Source: Streptomyces sp. 135 (GTDB taxonomy: Bacteria; Actinomycetota; Actinomycetes; Streptomycetales; Streptomycetaceae). From it: DNA of 64,000 nucleotides. A program made the translations under genes and the position numbers. The notes below the pieces were generated by a model that was given only the letters and a program-made list of their open reading frames with translations, was not told the DNA's origin and searched no databases. The stretch lies in NCBI RefSeq assembly GCF_020026305.1, contig NZ_CP075691.1, positions 2,046,001-2,110,000 of the forward strand. Reading direction: 5' to 3'. This document shows, piece by piece, positions 28,183 through 36,679 of the stretch. Position 1 is the stretch's first letter. Each line of letters begins with the position of its first letter.

Positions 28183-29079
28183 GTGTACGCACGCGCTGCC
28201 GCTGCCGCCACCGCCGCCCTCATGGGCGCCGGTGCACTCGTCCTCCCCACCGCCACCGCCGCCGCGCGGACACCGGCTGCGCCGGCCACCGGCGACCACG
28301 ACAGACCGCTGGTCGTCGCCCACCGCGGCGCCTCCGCCTACGCCCCGGAGAACACCCTGGCGGCCATCGACAAGGCCCGCGACATGGGGTTCCGCTGGGT
28401 CGAGAACGACGTCCAGCGCACCAAGGACGGCGAGCTGGTGATCATGCACGACGACAACCTGAAGCGGACGACGAACGTGGAGGAGGTCTTCCCCGGCCGC
28501 GCCCCGTGGAAGGTCGCGGACTTCACGGCGGCCGAGATCGCGAGGCTCGACGCGGGCAGCTGGTTCAGCCCGAAGTACGCGGGTGAGCGGGTGCCGACCC
28601 TCGCGCAGTACATGCGCCGGGTCTCGCGCAACCACCAGAAGCTCGTCTTCGAGTTCAAGAAGCCCGAGCTCTACCCGGGCATCGAGAAGCAGGGCCTGCG
28701 GGTGCTCCGCGAGACGGGCTGGCTCGACAAGCACCACGTCAAGAGCAAGCTGGTCATCCAGAGCTTCAGCGCCGACAGCGTGAAGACCGTGCACAAGCTG
28801 CGGCCCGACGTGAAGACGGGCTTCCTCGGCACCCCCTCGGTCGCCCAACTGCCCGCGTACGCGAAGTTCTCCGACCAGATCAACTCGCCGCACACGTCCA
28901 TCTCGGTCGGTTACGTCGCCGCGATCCACGCGTTCACGGGGCCGCACGGCAAGCCCCTGGAGATCTTCACGTGGACCGTGAACGACGCGGCGAACGCGCG
29001 GCGCGCCGCGGGCTTCGGCGTGGACGGGATCATCACCAACACGCCCGACGTCGTACGCAAGGCCCTGCGGGACAACTGA
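28183..29079 (+). CDS. Secreted glycerophosphodiester phosphodiesterase
   Basis: 298 aa. GTG at 28183 has AGGAG 5 nt upstream; an earlier in-frame GTG at 28156 lacks it. Signal peptide: Ala-rich helix to PTATAAA. The GDPD TIM barrel shows HRGASAYAPENTLAAI (catalytic His and metal Glu), ENDVQRTKDGELVIMHDDNL (Asp/His catalytic set), FEFKKPE and a C-terminal FTWTVNDAANARRAAG...GIITNTPD. The enzyme releases glycerol-3-phosphate from deacylated phospholipids outside the cell, a phosphate and carbon scavenging role. Confidence 0.94.
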   Translation: MYARAAAAATAALMGAGALVLPTATAAARTPAAPATGDHDRPLVVAHRGASAYAPENTLAAIDKARDMGFRWVENDVQRTKDGELVIMHDDNLKRTTNVEEVFPGRAPWKVADFTAAEIARLDAGSWFSPKYAGERVPTLAQYMRRVSRNHQKLVFEFKKPELYPGIEKQGLRVLRETGWLDKHHVKSKLVIQSFSADSVKTVHKLRPDVKTGFLGTPSVAQLPAYAKFSDQINSPHTSISVGYVAAIHAFTGPHGKPLEIFTWTVNDAANARRAAGFGVDGIITNTPDVVRKALRDN

Positions 29080-29088
29080 CGCGGCGCG

Positions 29089-29111
29089 TTGTCAGTGGCC
29101 GGTCGTACGGT
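29089..29111 (+). promoter_or_regulatory. Damage-inducible (RecA-NDp/PafBC-type) promoter of ogt
   Basis: TTGTCAGTGGC (29089-29099), 6 nt, TACGGT (29106-29111), then 7 nt to the ATG. This is the consensus form and the same geometry as uvrB. Confidence 0.9.
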
Positions 29112-29118
29112 GGTCGGC

Positions 29119-29673
29119 ATGAACGCCAACGCTCAGGAGCGGCGCCAGGCCGTGTGGGCCGTCGTCGGCAGCGACATCGGCCCCCTGCTCCTCGCCGCGA
29201 CCGGCACCGGTCTCGTCACCGTGGTCTTCCACGCCACGGACGACGTGCGCGACAAGGCCGTGGACCGGCTCGGCTCCCGCCTGGGCGTCGAGCCGGTGTG
29301 CGCACCGGAGTCACCGCTGCTCGCCGAGCCGATACGGCAGCTCGCGGCCTACTTCGCGGGCGAGCGGCGCGATTTCGAGCTGCCGCTTGACTGGTCGCTG
29401 ATCTCCGGCTTCAACCGCCAGGTGCTGCGCGAGCTCGCCTCCGGGGTGCCGTTCGGCACGGTGGTGGGCTATGGCGACCTGGCCCGCCGCGTCGGGCAGC
29501 CGCGCGCCGCGCAGGCCGTCGGCATCGCCATGGGCTCCAATCCGCTGCCGGTCGTGGTGCCGTGCCACCGTGTGGTGGAGAGCGACGGTGGCATCGGCGG
29601 CTTCGGCGGCGGCCTGGAGACCAAGCGGCAGCTGCTCGCCCTGGAGGGGGTGCTCCCCCAGCCGCTGTTCTGA
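29119..29673 (+). CDS. ogt: Methylated-DNA-[protein]-cysteine S-methyltransferase
   Basis: 184 aa. Suicide repair protein that moves alkyl groups from O6-alkylguanine to its own Cys. The active-site motif VVPCHRVV places the acceptor at Cys149, preceded by the helix-turn-helix FGTVVGYGDLARRVGQPRAAQAVGIAMGSNP (Arg finger in the QPRAA segment). The N-terminal Ada-like lobe is present. Start ATG at 29119: the message appears leaderless, and the TTG 30 bp upstream belongs to the promoter, not the gene. Likely induced by DNA damage with uvrA and uvrB. Confidence 0.96.
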   Translation: MNANAQERRQAVWAVVGSDIGPLLLAATGTGLVTVVFHATDDVRDKAVDRLGSRLGVEPVCAPESPLLAEPIRQLAAYFAGERRDFELPLDWSLISGFNRQVLRELASGVPFGTVVGYGDLARRVGQPRAAQAVGIAMGSNPLPVVVPCHRVVESDGGIGGFGGGLETKRQLLALEGVLPQPLF

Positions 29674-29753
29674 GCCGCCGCCGCTCGGCGCGGGTGCCCT
29701 GTTTCCCCGTCAACTCTGTTTCGCGTCCCCCGAGCCCCTGGCACACTGCGTCA

Positions 29754-31022
29754 GTGACCAAGACCCTCGACGCTCCTGACATACCGGCGCCGGAGGCGCT
29801 GCCCGCCCTGCGCCGCCGCACGACCGCGGTGCTGATCGCCAGTCAGATCCTCGGCGGGCTCGGGATCCCGGTCGGCATCGCGCTGGCCCCGGTGCTCGCC
29901 ACCGAGGTGAGCGGGACGGAGGCGGTGTCGGGTCTGGCGCCCACCGCTTCCGTGGCCGGTACGGCGCTGCTCTCGCTGCCGCTCGCCGCCCTGATGACGT
30001 CCCGTGGGCGGCGGGCGGGTCTCGTCCTCGCGTATGCGATCGGCGCGCTCGGGGCGGGGCTCGTGGTGCTGGCCTCTGTCATCGGAAGCTTTCCGCTGCT
30101 GCTGCTCGGCATGGCGGCCTTCGGCGGGGGGTCGCTGGCCACGCTGCAGGCACGTTTCGCCGCGGCCGACCTCGCCGAGCCCGAGCGGCGGGGCCGCGCC
30201 ATCTCCCTCGTCATCTGGGCCACCACCATCGGCTCGGTCCTCGGGCCGAACATCGCCGCGCCCACGAGCCGGCTCTTCGCCGGCACCGCCATCCCCGAGA
30301 CGGCGGGACCGTTCCTCTTCGCGGCCGGGATCTTCGCGGTCGCCGCGCTCGTGGTGGCGCTGCTGCTGCGCCCCGACCCGCTGCTCACCGCCCGCGCGCT
30401 GGCCCCCCAGGAGGACGACACCACGCAGAGCCGCTCGCTGAGGGCCGGGATCGCCGCCGTGGCCGCCTCCCCGATGGCCCGCCTGGCGCTGGTGACGGTC
30501 GCCGTCTCGCACACGGTGATGGTCTCGATCATGGTGATGACCCCGGTCGACCTGGGGCACCACGGCGCGAGCCTGCAACTGGTCGGGCTGGTCATCAGCG
30601 GTCACATCGCGGGCATGTACGCGTTCTCGCCGGTGATGGGCTGGCTGGCCGACCGGTTCGGCCGCCTGTCCGTGATCGGCCTGACCGTGGGGCTGCTGAG
30701 CTGCGCCGCGCTGCTCGCCGGCACGGCGGGGCCGAGCCACGGCCAGACCGCCGCCGGTCTCTTCGTGCTCGGCCTCGGCTGGTCGGCGGGCCTGGTCTCC
30801 GGCTCCGCGCTGCTCACCGACTCGGTGGCGCAGCCGGCCAGGGCCGCCGTGCAGGGCCTCTCGGACCTCACGATGAACGCGGCGGCGGGCATCGGCGGCG
30901 CGGTTGCCGGCCTGATCGTGGCCCGGGCGAGCTACGGCTGGCTCAACCTCGTCGGGGCCTGCATCCTGCTGCCGGTGGCCGCGCTCGCCGTCCGCCGGGC
31001 GGTGGCGGCCAAGAAGGCGTGA
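29754..31022 (+). CDS. MFS efflux transporter
   Basis: 422 aa, about 12 membrane helices. MFS motif-A-like loops are weak in the N-half (MTSRGRRAGLVLAYAIG) but clear in the C-half (GWLADRFGRLSVIGL). LASQILGGLGIPVGIAL and the overall pattern resemble drug or metabolite exporters; no substrate can be assigned. GTG at 29754 has no ribosome site and may be leaderless. It follows ogt by 80 bp and may share or lack its promoter. Confidence 0.88.
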   Translation: MTKTLDAPDIPAPEALPALRRRTTAVLIASQILGGLGIPVGIALAPVLATEVSGTEAVSGLAPTASVAGTALLSLPLAALMTSRGRRAGLVLAYAIGALGAGLVVLASVIGSFPLLLLGMAAFGGGSLATLQARFAAADLAEPERRGRAISLVIWATTIGSVLGPNIAAPTSRLFAGTAIPETAGPFLFAAGIFAVAALVVALLLRPDPLLTARALAPQEDDTTQSRSLRAGIAAVAASPMARLALVTVAVSHTVMVSIMVMTPVDLGHHGASLQLVGLVISGHIAGMYAFSPVMGWLADRFGRLSVIGLTVGLLSCAALLAGTAGPSHGQTAAGLFVLGLGWSAGLVSGSALLTDSVAQPARAAVQGLSDLTMNAAAGIGGAVAGLIVARASYGWLNLVGACILLPVAALAVRRAVAAKKA

Positions 31023-31044
31023 TCCCGCGCGGCGGGGGGTGGGG

Positions 31045-31419
31045 TCAGGGCAGCGTGATGTGGTACGCCTTGCGCAGCGTCTCGTGCACCGTCCACGTCG
31101 TACGGTCGCCCTCGCGCAGCACGGCGGCGTCGCCGGGGCCGAGCTCCAGGGTGTCGCCGCCCTCGACCTGGACGGTGGCCCGGCCGCTGACGACCACGAA
31201 GAGTTCGTTGGCCTCGGTGTCGGTGACCACGCCCGGCGTGATCTGCCAGATGCCGCGCAGCTGTTTGCCGTCGGCGGACTCCCACAGGACCTTGCCGGTC
31301 ACCACCGGGGTGCCGGAGACGATCTGCTCGGGGGTGAGTGGCTCGGCCTCCAGTTCGACATCCGGGATGTGCACGGCGAACGAGGCGGGGGCGGTGGCGG
31401 CTTGATCATTCGTGGTCAT
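31045..31419 (-). CDS. Cupin-domain protein (EutQ/DUF861-like)
   Basis: 124 aa. A single small cupin barrel. The second cupin motif is visible as ANELFVVVSGRATVQVEGGDTLELGPGDAAVLREGDR, with the G(X)5-PXG-like spacing relaxed and few His, so metal binding is doubtful. Similar stand-alone cupins act as sugar-epimerase-like or ureidoglycine-related enzymes, but no role can be assigned. Convergent with the MFS gene (22 bp between stops). Confidence 0.85.
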   Translation of the reverse strand: MTTNDQAATAPASFAVHIPDVELEAEPLTPEQIVSGTPVVTGKVLWESADGKQLRGIWQITPGVVTDTEANELFVVVSGRATVQVEGGDTLELGPGDAAVLREGDRTTWTVHETLRKAYHITLP

Positions 31420-31450
31420 GGGCGGTCACCCTAGCCGGGGGGCGTTGCGC

Positions 31451-31480
31451 AGTTCCCCGCGCCCCTTTCGGGGCGGGACG
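31451..31480. repeat. Dispersed GCGCAGTTCCCCGCGCCCC-type hairpin
   Basis: TTGCGCAGTTCCCCGCGCCCC-TTTC-GGGGCG forms a short GC hairpin between the cupin and methyltransferase genes. From memory this string is widespread between Streptomyces genes, where it behaves like a terminator. Confidence 0.65.
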
Positions 31481-31493
31481 CGGGGTGAGGGCG

Positions 31494-32324
31494 TCAGGGT
31501 TTTCTGCCCCAGGCTGAGATCAAGGGTGGGGTGGCCAGGTCCAGGGGGGCCGTGGTGATGTTGGAGAGGTGGTGGTCCAGGTCGTCCGTGGTGGCCAGGC
31601 CCGCTGCGATCAGGGCCGGGCGGAGTTGTTGGAGCGTCGCGGTCTCCAGGGCCGCGCAGGCCGGTGACGCCAGCGGGAAGTACGCGTCGGCCTCCACCTG
31701 GCGCAGGCCCGCCTCTCGCAGCAGCCGGGGCAGCCGACGGCCGTACGTGAGGTCCGCGCCGCGCTCCGCGAGCAGCGCGCGCACGGCCTGACGCAGCCGG
31801 TTGGCCAGCTCCTGCGCGGCGCCGTGGTCGTCGGGGCAGGCCAGCGGCTGGAGCGCGGGGTCGGCCTCCTCGATCAGCAGCCTGCCGCCCGGCCGCAGCG
31901 CCCTGAGCATCGACTTCAGGGCCCGCTCCTGGTCCGCCACCTCGCCGAGGACGAGCCGCGCGTGCACGAGATCGAAGGCCTCGGCGGGCGGCGGATCGGC
32001 GGCGACGTCGTGCGTGCGTACCTCCAGGGGCGAGCGCGCGGTCCGGAGCTGCCAGGACGTGTCGATGTCCGTCGCCAGGACCCTGCCGGTGGGGCCGACC
32101 CGCTTGGCCAGCCAGGAGATCACGGATGTGCCGCCCGCCCCGACCTCCCAGCAGCGCCAGCCGGGGCCGAGGCCGAGGCGTTCGATGTGTCCGAAGGTGG
32201 TGGTGTCGAAGAGGGCGGCGTAAGCGGCGAAGCGCTGCTTCGCCTCGGCCTGCCGGGCGTCGGAGAGCTGTCGGGGGTCGGGGAGTCGCCGGGGGTCGAG
32301 GAGGTGACCGTCGATACGCGTCAT
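31494..32324 (-). CDS. Class I SAM-dependent methyltransferase
   Basis: 276 aa. Rossmann methyltransferase: motif I WRCWEVGAGGTSVISWLA, acidic loop LATDIDTSW, motif II region AEAFDLVHARLVLGEV, and ALRPGGRLLIEEADPA (motif III). The substrate is unknown; relatives are annotated as generic or UbiE-like methyltransferases. ATG at 32324 is preceded by GATGAT and 6 nt, suggesting a leaderless mRNA, so the in-frame extension upstream was not used. Confidence 0.88.
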   Translation of the reverse strand: MTRIDGHLLDPRRLPDPRQLSDARQAEAKQRFAAYAALFDTTTFGHIERLGLGPGWRCWEVGAGGTSVISWLAKRVGPTGRVLATDIDTSWQLRTARSPLEVRTHDVAADPPPAEAFDLVHARLVLGEVADQERALKSMLRALRPGGRLLIEEADPALQPLACPDDHGAAQELANRLRQAVRALLAERGADLTYGRRLPRLLREAGLRQVEADAYFPLASPACAALETATLQQLRPALIAAGLATTDDLDHHLSNITTAPLDLATPPLISAWGRKP

Positions 32325-32482
32325 GCCGCGATCATCCCATTTGTCAGGCTTGCACCCCGGAAGCAGAACCGGCCATTCCGGGGCCATTCCGGAGCGGAAC
32401 GATCCGTTCCCCCAGGGATCAGCGGAGTGGGCGGCCGTCCTGGCAGACTGGCACGTCACGTCGTCAGCGCGAGGAGCCCCAC

Positions 32483-33628
32483 ATGTCGATGGCAGGCAAC
32501 CTGCGGAAAGTCGGGAACCTGGGCAGGGTCGGAAGCCTGCGGAAGGTCGGCGGCCTGCGCAGAGTGGCCCGCCTGGGCCGCCGCGGCGCGCGCGTCGACC
32601 TGAGCCACCCGGCCCGCTCCCCGCTGGGCTCGTCGGTGGTGAACTGCGTGACGTACCGCGAAGGCGTCCGCCAGCCCGCCGGCCGTGACCTCGTCGAGTC
32701 GGTGGAGCGCATCCGCAAGACGGACGACGGCTTCGTCTGGCTGGGTCTGCACGAGCCGACGGAGCGGGAGTTCGCCGGCATCGCCGACCTCTTCGACCTG
32801 CACCCGCTCGCCGTGGAGGACGCGGTGCACGCGCACCAGCGCCCGAAGGTGGAGCGGTACGACCACACGCTCTTCGCCGTCTTCAAGACGGTCTGCTATG
32901 TGGAGCACACCGAACTGACCGCCACCAGCGAGGTGGTGGACACCGGCGAGATCATGGTCTTCGTGGGCCGCGACTTCGTCATCACGGTCCGGCACGGCCG
33001 GCACGGCTCGCTCGGCCCGCTGCGCGAGGAGCTGGAGGGCGCGCCCGAGCAGCTCGCCCAGGGCCCGGCCGCGGTGCTGCACGCGATCGCGGACCATGTC
33101 GTGGACGACTACCTCGCGGCGACGGACGCGGTGCAGTCCGACATAGACCAGGTCGAGACGGCCGTCTTCGCCCCGGACGGCGAGCGGCTCGACCCCGGCC
33201 GCATCTACCAGCTCAAGCGCGAACTGCTGGAGCTCAAGCGCGCGGTGGTGCCGCTGGGCCGTCCGCTCCAGGTGCTGGCCACTCAGCCGATGCGCGTCAT
33301 CGCCCCGGAGATACAGGCGTACTTCCGGGACGTCGACGACCACTTGAAGCGGGCCACCGAGCAGATCGCCGCCTTCGACGAGTTGCTGAACTCCATCCTC
33401 CAGGCGCACCTCGCCCAGGTGACCGTCGCGCAGAACGAGGACATGCGGAAGATCACCGCTTGGGCCGCCGTCATCGCCGTGCCGACGATGGTCTGCGGCA
33501 TGTACGGCATGAACTTCGATCACATGCCCGAACTGCACTGGAAGTACGGCTATCCCGTGGTGATGGCCCTGGTGGCGACGGTCTGTTTCACGCTGTACCG
33601 CGGCTTCCGGCGCAGCGGCTGGCTGTAG
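32483..33628 (+). CDS. corA: CorA-family Mg2+/Co2+ channel with basic N-terminal repeats
   Basis: 381 aa. The CorA signature YGMNF follows the first of two C-terminal membrane helices (about 320-378); the cytoplasmic funnel domain precedes it (VWLGLHEPTEREF, HPLAVEDAV, QRPKVERYD). It mediates Mg2+ or divalent metal uptake. Residues 5-34 before the CorA domain are five hexapeptide repeats (GNLRKV, GNLGRV, GSLRKV, GGLRRV, ARLGRR), an unusual basic amphipathic leader encoded by an 18-bp tandem repeat. ATG at 32483 has GAGGAG upstream. Confidence 0.94.
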   Translation: MSMAGNLRKVGNLGRVGSLRKVGGLRRVARLGRRGARVDLSHPARSPLGSSVVNCVTYREGVRQPAGRDLVESVERIRKTDDGFVWLGLHEPTEREFAGIADLFDLHPLAVEDAVHAHQRPKVERYDHTLFAVFKTVCYVEHTELTATSEVVDTGEIMVFVGRDFVITVRHGRHGSLGPLREELEGAPEQLAQGPAAVLHAIADHVVDDYLAATDAVQSDIDQVETAVFAPDGERLDPGRIYQLKRELLELKRAVVPLGRPLQVLATQPMRVIAPEIQAYFRDVDDHLKRATEQIAAFDELLNSILQAHLAQVTVAQNEDMRKITAWAAVIAVPTMVCGMYGMNFDHMPELHWKYGYPVVMALVATVCFTLYRGFRRSGWL

Positions 33629-33666
33629 GCGGCCCGGGGGGTGTGCCTCGCTCGCGCGGGCGTCGG

Positions 33667-34086
33667 CTAGTTCTTGGCGTACACGCTCTCGACCCAGCCC
33701 GCGAGCTGGTCGTCGGTGAGGTGCGTGGCCAAGTCGGCCTCGCTGATCATGCCGACGAGCCGCTTGTTCTCGATCACCGGCAGGCGGCGGATCTGGTGGC
33801 CCTGCATCTCCCGCAGGACCTCGTCGACGTCGGCGTTCGAATCGATCCACCGGGGCGTTCCCTTGGCCAGGTCGCCCGCGGTGACCCGGGACGGATCGTG
33901 GCCCATGGCCACACAGCCGACGACGATGTCGCGGTCGGTGAGAATGCCGCAGAGCCGTTCGTTCTCGTCGCCGATGGGCAGGGCACCCACGTCTAGTTCG
34001 CGCATCAGCTGGGCGGCGCGGTCCAGCGTCTCGTGCTTGGGGATCCACTGGGCCCCCTGATGCATGATGTCTCCGGCGGTGGTCAT
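33667..34086 (-). CDS. Tandem CBS-domain protein
   Basis: 139 aa consisting only of two CBS motifs: MTTAGDIMHQGAQWIPKHET...GILTDRDIVVG and a second ending RRLPVIENKRLVGMISEADLA. CBS pairs bind adenine nucleotides; such stand-alone proteins (hypoxic response protein 1-like) are common in actinobacteria, sometimes in dormancy regulons. No DosR-like site was recognised. ATG at 34086 fits the family. Confidence 0.93.
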   Translation of the reverse strand: MTTAGDIMHQGAQWIPKHETLDRAAQLMRELDVGALPIGDENERLCGILTDRDIVVGCVAMGHDPSRVTAGDLAKGTPRWIDSNADVDEVLREMQGHQIRRLPVIENKRLVGMISEADLATHLTDDQLAGWVESVYAKN

Positions 34087-34199
34087 CGGTACCTCCCGTG
34101 GCCGGGCAGTGTCCGGAGCGGCGCGAGCGCGCCGCTGGTCCCGGCGCCCCTCATTCTCGTGGCGTCCCCGGCGCCCCGCATCCGGAGCGGGCGGCCGCC

Positions 34200-34433
34200 T
34201 CAGGGGGCGAACGTGATGATCTTGCGCGGGGTCACGCGGACGATGACCCGGGTCTCCTCGTCCTTCTCCGCCGGCGGATCGATGCCCAGGTACTTGTGCG
34301 AGAGCTCGTGCGGGAGCCGCTTGCCCTCGTCCGGCAGGATCTCGGCGACGCCGCGGATCTCGGCCGAGGAGTACGGGTTCGCGAGGTCGTCGACCGAGAC
34401 ACTCACGCGGGGGTCGCGTTCGAGGTTACGGAC
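34200..34433 (-). pseudogene. N-terminally truncated PPOX (F420/FMN) reductase remnant
   Basis: About 77 codons encode the C-terminal half of a PPOX-class flavin/F420-dependent oxidoreductase: RNLERDPRVSVSVDDLANPY, then AEIRGVAEI and VIVRVTPRKIITFAP. An in-frame TAG (34434-34436) stands directly before the preserved part, and the expected N-terminal half (normally about 70 more residues) cannot be found upstream. A GTG at 34406 could start a 68-residue peptide, but it would lack half of the barrel. Most likely a decayed gene. Confidence 0.75.
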
Positions 34434-34530
34434 CTACCCGAGCACGGCCTCCCCCCTTGTCATCGCCGATTCCGTCCGCGCCCTCCTCGACGGTGAGATA
34501 GGTGTTTCAGGAGGCATACAGACAGGGGTT

Positions 34531-35181
34531 TCAGGAGTCCGGGGCGTCTCCACCGCTCCACGCCGGATGCCGGGGGTCGTCCGCCCGCACCACCACGTCG
34601 GCCACGGCCGCCGGGTCCGTCTCCGTCTCGTACCGCTCGAAGGCCGGGAGTGTCCAGCGCTCGTCCTCCGGTGTACGTCGTCGCAGGGCGCCCGGCGAGA
34701 GGCGTACGTGCACCGTCAGGTCGAACGGGAACCAGTGGCCGAGCAGCAGCGGGCCGTGCAGCAAGAGCACGCCGCCGGGCGGGAGTCGGACATAGGGGCT
34801 GCGGGTCGCGCGGTCGGCGGCAGGGTCCCAGAGGTCGGGCAGGACACGGCCCGTGCCGCCCGGGTCCAGCGGTCCGAGGACCTCGCGCCACAGCGCCCCG
34901 GTGTCGAACCACCCGCTGTAGTACGCCTCCACGTCCTGGCGCCCGTACTCCAGCCGCAGCGACGCCGGTCGCAGGAACCCCTCGGTGGCGACCACGAGCG
35001 AGGACCGCCCGCGCAGGCGCAGCGCGTCGCTCACGCCCCGCGCCAGTTCGCCGGTGCCGCCCGCCGGCGCACCGTCCACGGCGACGCGCGGCCAGGGGCT
35101 CCCGTCCGCCGTCCTCAGGTCGAGCAGGCGGTCGGCGAGGGTGTCGGCCAGGCGTTCCCAGGTGATCGGTTCGAGTCGCAC
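34531..35181 (-). CDS. Uridine kinase-like protein with degenerate P-loop
   Basis: 216 aa from GTG at 35181. Overall layout matches uridine kinase-like P-loop proteins of streptomycetes: VAVDGAPAGGTGELAR near 33-48, RPASLRLEYG, YYSGWFDTGALWREVL, LPPGGVLLLHGPLLLG, and a late HVRLSPGALRRRTPEDERW lid. The Walker A equivalent reads GAPAGGTG, with no Lys and no following Ser/Thr, so ATP binding as in the family is doubtful. It may be a non-catalytic homologue. Confidence 0.75.
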   Translation of the reverse strand: MRLEPITWERLADTLADRLLDLRTADGSPWPRVAVDGAPAGGTGELARGVSDALRLRGRSSLVVATEGFLRPASLRLEYGRQDVEAYYSGWFDTGALWREVLGPLDPGGTGRVLPDLWDPAADRATRSPYVRLPPGGVLLLHGPLLLGHWFPFDLTVHVRLSPGALRRRTPEDERWTLPAFERYETETDPAAVADVVVRADDPRHPAWSGGDAPDS

Positions 35182-35252
35182 GGGCCCATGATGCCGCCGC
35201 GCGCCGGGCCCGGGGTGGCGGGTCGGCGGAGGATTCGGGGAATGAGACGGGC

Positions 35253-35984
35253 ATGGCGAGCCCTCCCCCCGGCCTTGTGGTCTTCCAGCCCCTGAAACGG
35301 CGGCGCTGCGCCGAGTGCCGTTCCAGCCCCCTGCCCCTGCTCGTCCTCGAACACGGTGAGCCGCGCTGCCTGGACTGCGCCGACCTCGGGCACCTCGTGT
35401 ACCTGCCGCGCGGCGACACCGCGCTCACGCGGCGGGCACGTGAGGCCAGTGGGCTCTGCGCGGTCGTCGTCCGCTTCCACCGCCGCCGTGCCCGGTACGA
35501 ACGGCAGGGCGTGCTGGTCGAGGAGGCGGCCCTCGCCCACGCGGAGGAGCGGTGCCTCGCCGACGCGCAGGCGCGGGCGCGGCGCAGGGAACGGGACGCG
35601 GCGCGGCGGGCCGCTGAGGACGTGCGGTTCACCGCGGCCTTCGCCGCCGAGATCCGGCGGCTCTTTCCCGGCTGCCCGGCCGAGCGCGCCCTCGCCATCG
35701 CCGCGCACGCCTCGGTCCGGGGCAGCGGGCGGGTGGGGCGCAGCGCGGCGGGGCGGGCGCTCTCGGAGGCGGCGGTGAGGGCAGCGGTCACCGCCGCGGT
35801 GCGGCACACCGATACGCCGTACGACCGGCTGCTGATGAGCGGGGTCGCGCGAGGCGAGGCGCGGCGCCGGATCGCCTCCCTGACGGAGACGACGCTGCGG
35901 AAGTGGCGCGACACATCGGACCGCCCACCCGGCCGACCGCCGCCTCCCCCGACCCCGGCCGCACACCACCACCCGAGCCCCTGA
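35253..35984 (+). CDS. DUF2293-type protein with N-terminal zinc ribbon
   Basis: 243 aa. An N-terminal CAEC...CLDC pattern (residues about 19-43) looks like a zinc ribbon. A Glu/Arg-rich helix (AEERCLADAQARARRRERD) follows, then a domain with FTAAFAAEIRRLFPGCPAERALAIAAHAS resembling DUF2293, and a Pro/His-rich tail. Function unknown; the basic composition would suit nucleic-acid binding (inference). ATG at 35253. Confidence 0.78.
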   Translation: MASPPPGLVVFQPLKRRRCAECRSSPLPLLVLEHGEPRCLDCADLGHLVYLPRGDTALTRRAREASGLCAVVVRFHRRRARYERQGVLVEEAALAHAEERCLADAQARARRRERDAARRAAEDVRFTAAFAAEIRRLFPGCPAERALAIAAHASVRGSGRVGRSAAGRALSEAAVRAAVTAAVRHTDTPYDRLLMSGVARGEARRRIASLTETTLRKWRDTSDRPPGRPPPPPTPAAHHHPSP

Positions 35985-36127
35985 GACGTCCACGCATGCG
36001 CCCGCGAGCCGTACGTATGGCCGCCGGCCGCCCGCGGCAATTGACTTGTGGGGAAACGGCCCGCCGTGCAGGATCACTCGCGGCCCGCCCATCCGACGTA
36101 ACGGCCCTAATCACCGCGGGAGTTGCC

Positions 36128-36607
36128 ATGATCGACGGACCGTACTTCGTCCTCACCGTGTTGGGGGCGCTCGCCTGCGGTGTCGCCGCCGGGGTCTTCG
36201 CCGCGTTCTCGACCTTCGTGATGAAGGGCCTGGCCGCGCTGCCGCCCGCCCAGGGCATCGCCGCGATGAACTCGATGAACGTCGCCGCGGTCAACCCGGC
36301 GTTCATGACCGTCTTCCTGGGGGCGACGGGGCTGTGCGCGGTGCTCGCCGTCGTGACGTTCGTGCTCTGGCCGGACGAGGGCACCTTCGAGCTGCTGTTC
36401 GGCTGTGCACTGTATCTCGTCGGTTCGTTCGGCGTGACGGTCGCCGCGAACATCCCGCGCAACGAAGCCCTCGCGAAGGTCGACCCGGACAGCGCGGAGG
36501 GCGCGGCGTACTGGCGTGCGTACGTCCGTGAGTGGACCGCGTGGAACCACGTCCGCGGCGTGGCCTCGCTCGCCGCGGCGGCGTGCTTCGTCCTAGCCCT
36601 GACCTGA
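36128..36607 (+). CDS. DUF1772 (anthrone oxygenase-like) membrane protein
   Basis: 159 aa with four hydrophobic helices. DUF1772 pattern: GVAAGVFAAFSTFVMKGLA, MNSMNVAAVNPAFMTVFLG, VTVAANIPRNEALAKVDPDS and WTAWNHVRGVASLAA. The family includes anthrone oxygenases of polyketide pathways but most bacterial members are uncharacterised. ATG at 36128 with GGGAG upstream; the open frame further upstream is non-coding. Confidence 0.9.
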   Translation: MIDGPYFVLTVLGALACGVAAGVFAAFSTFVMKGLAALPPAQGIAAMNSMNVAAVNPAFMTVFLGATGLCAVLAVVTFVLWPDEGTFELLFGCALYLVGSFGVTVAANIPRNEALAKVDPDSAEGAAYWRAYVREWTAWNHVRGVASLAAAACFVLALT

Positions 36608-36655
36608 CCTGCTCTGACCTGACCTGACGAGACGCGACGAGACGCGACGCGACCA
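36601..36655. repeat. Pentanucleotide tandem repeat, 11 units
   Basis: GACCT GACCT GCTCT GACCT GACCT GACGA GACGC GACGA GACGC GACGC GACCA. It starts inside the last codons of the DUF1772 gene and fills the convergent gap. Confidence 0.92.
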
Positions 36656-36679
36656 CGGTGAACACGCAGCGGCGGGCGG

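Noticed and set aside
36060..36128. DUF1772 gene as a member of the DUF899/DoxX ECF regulon
   Set aside because: No GATGAGTTCCGC block is found upstream of it, although the families often go together.
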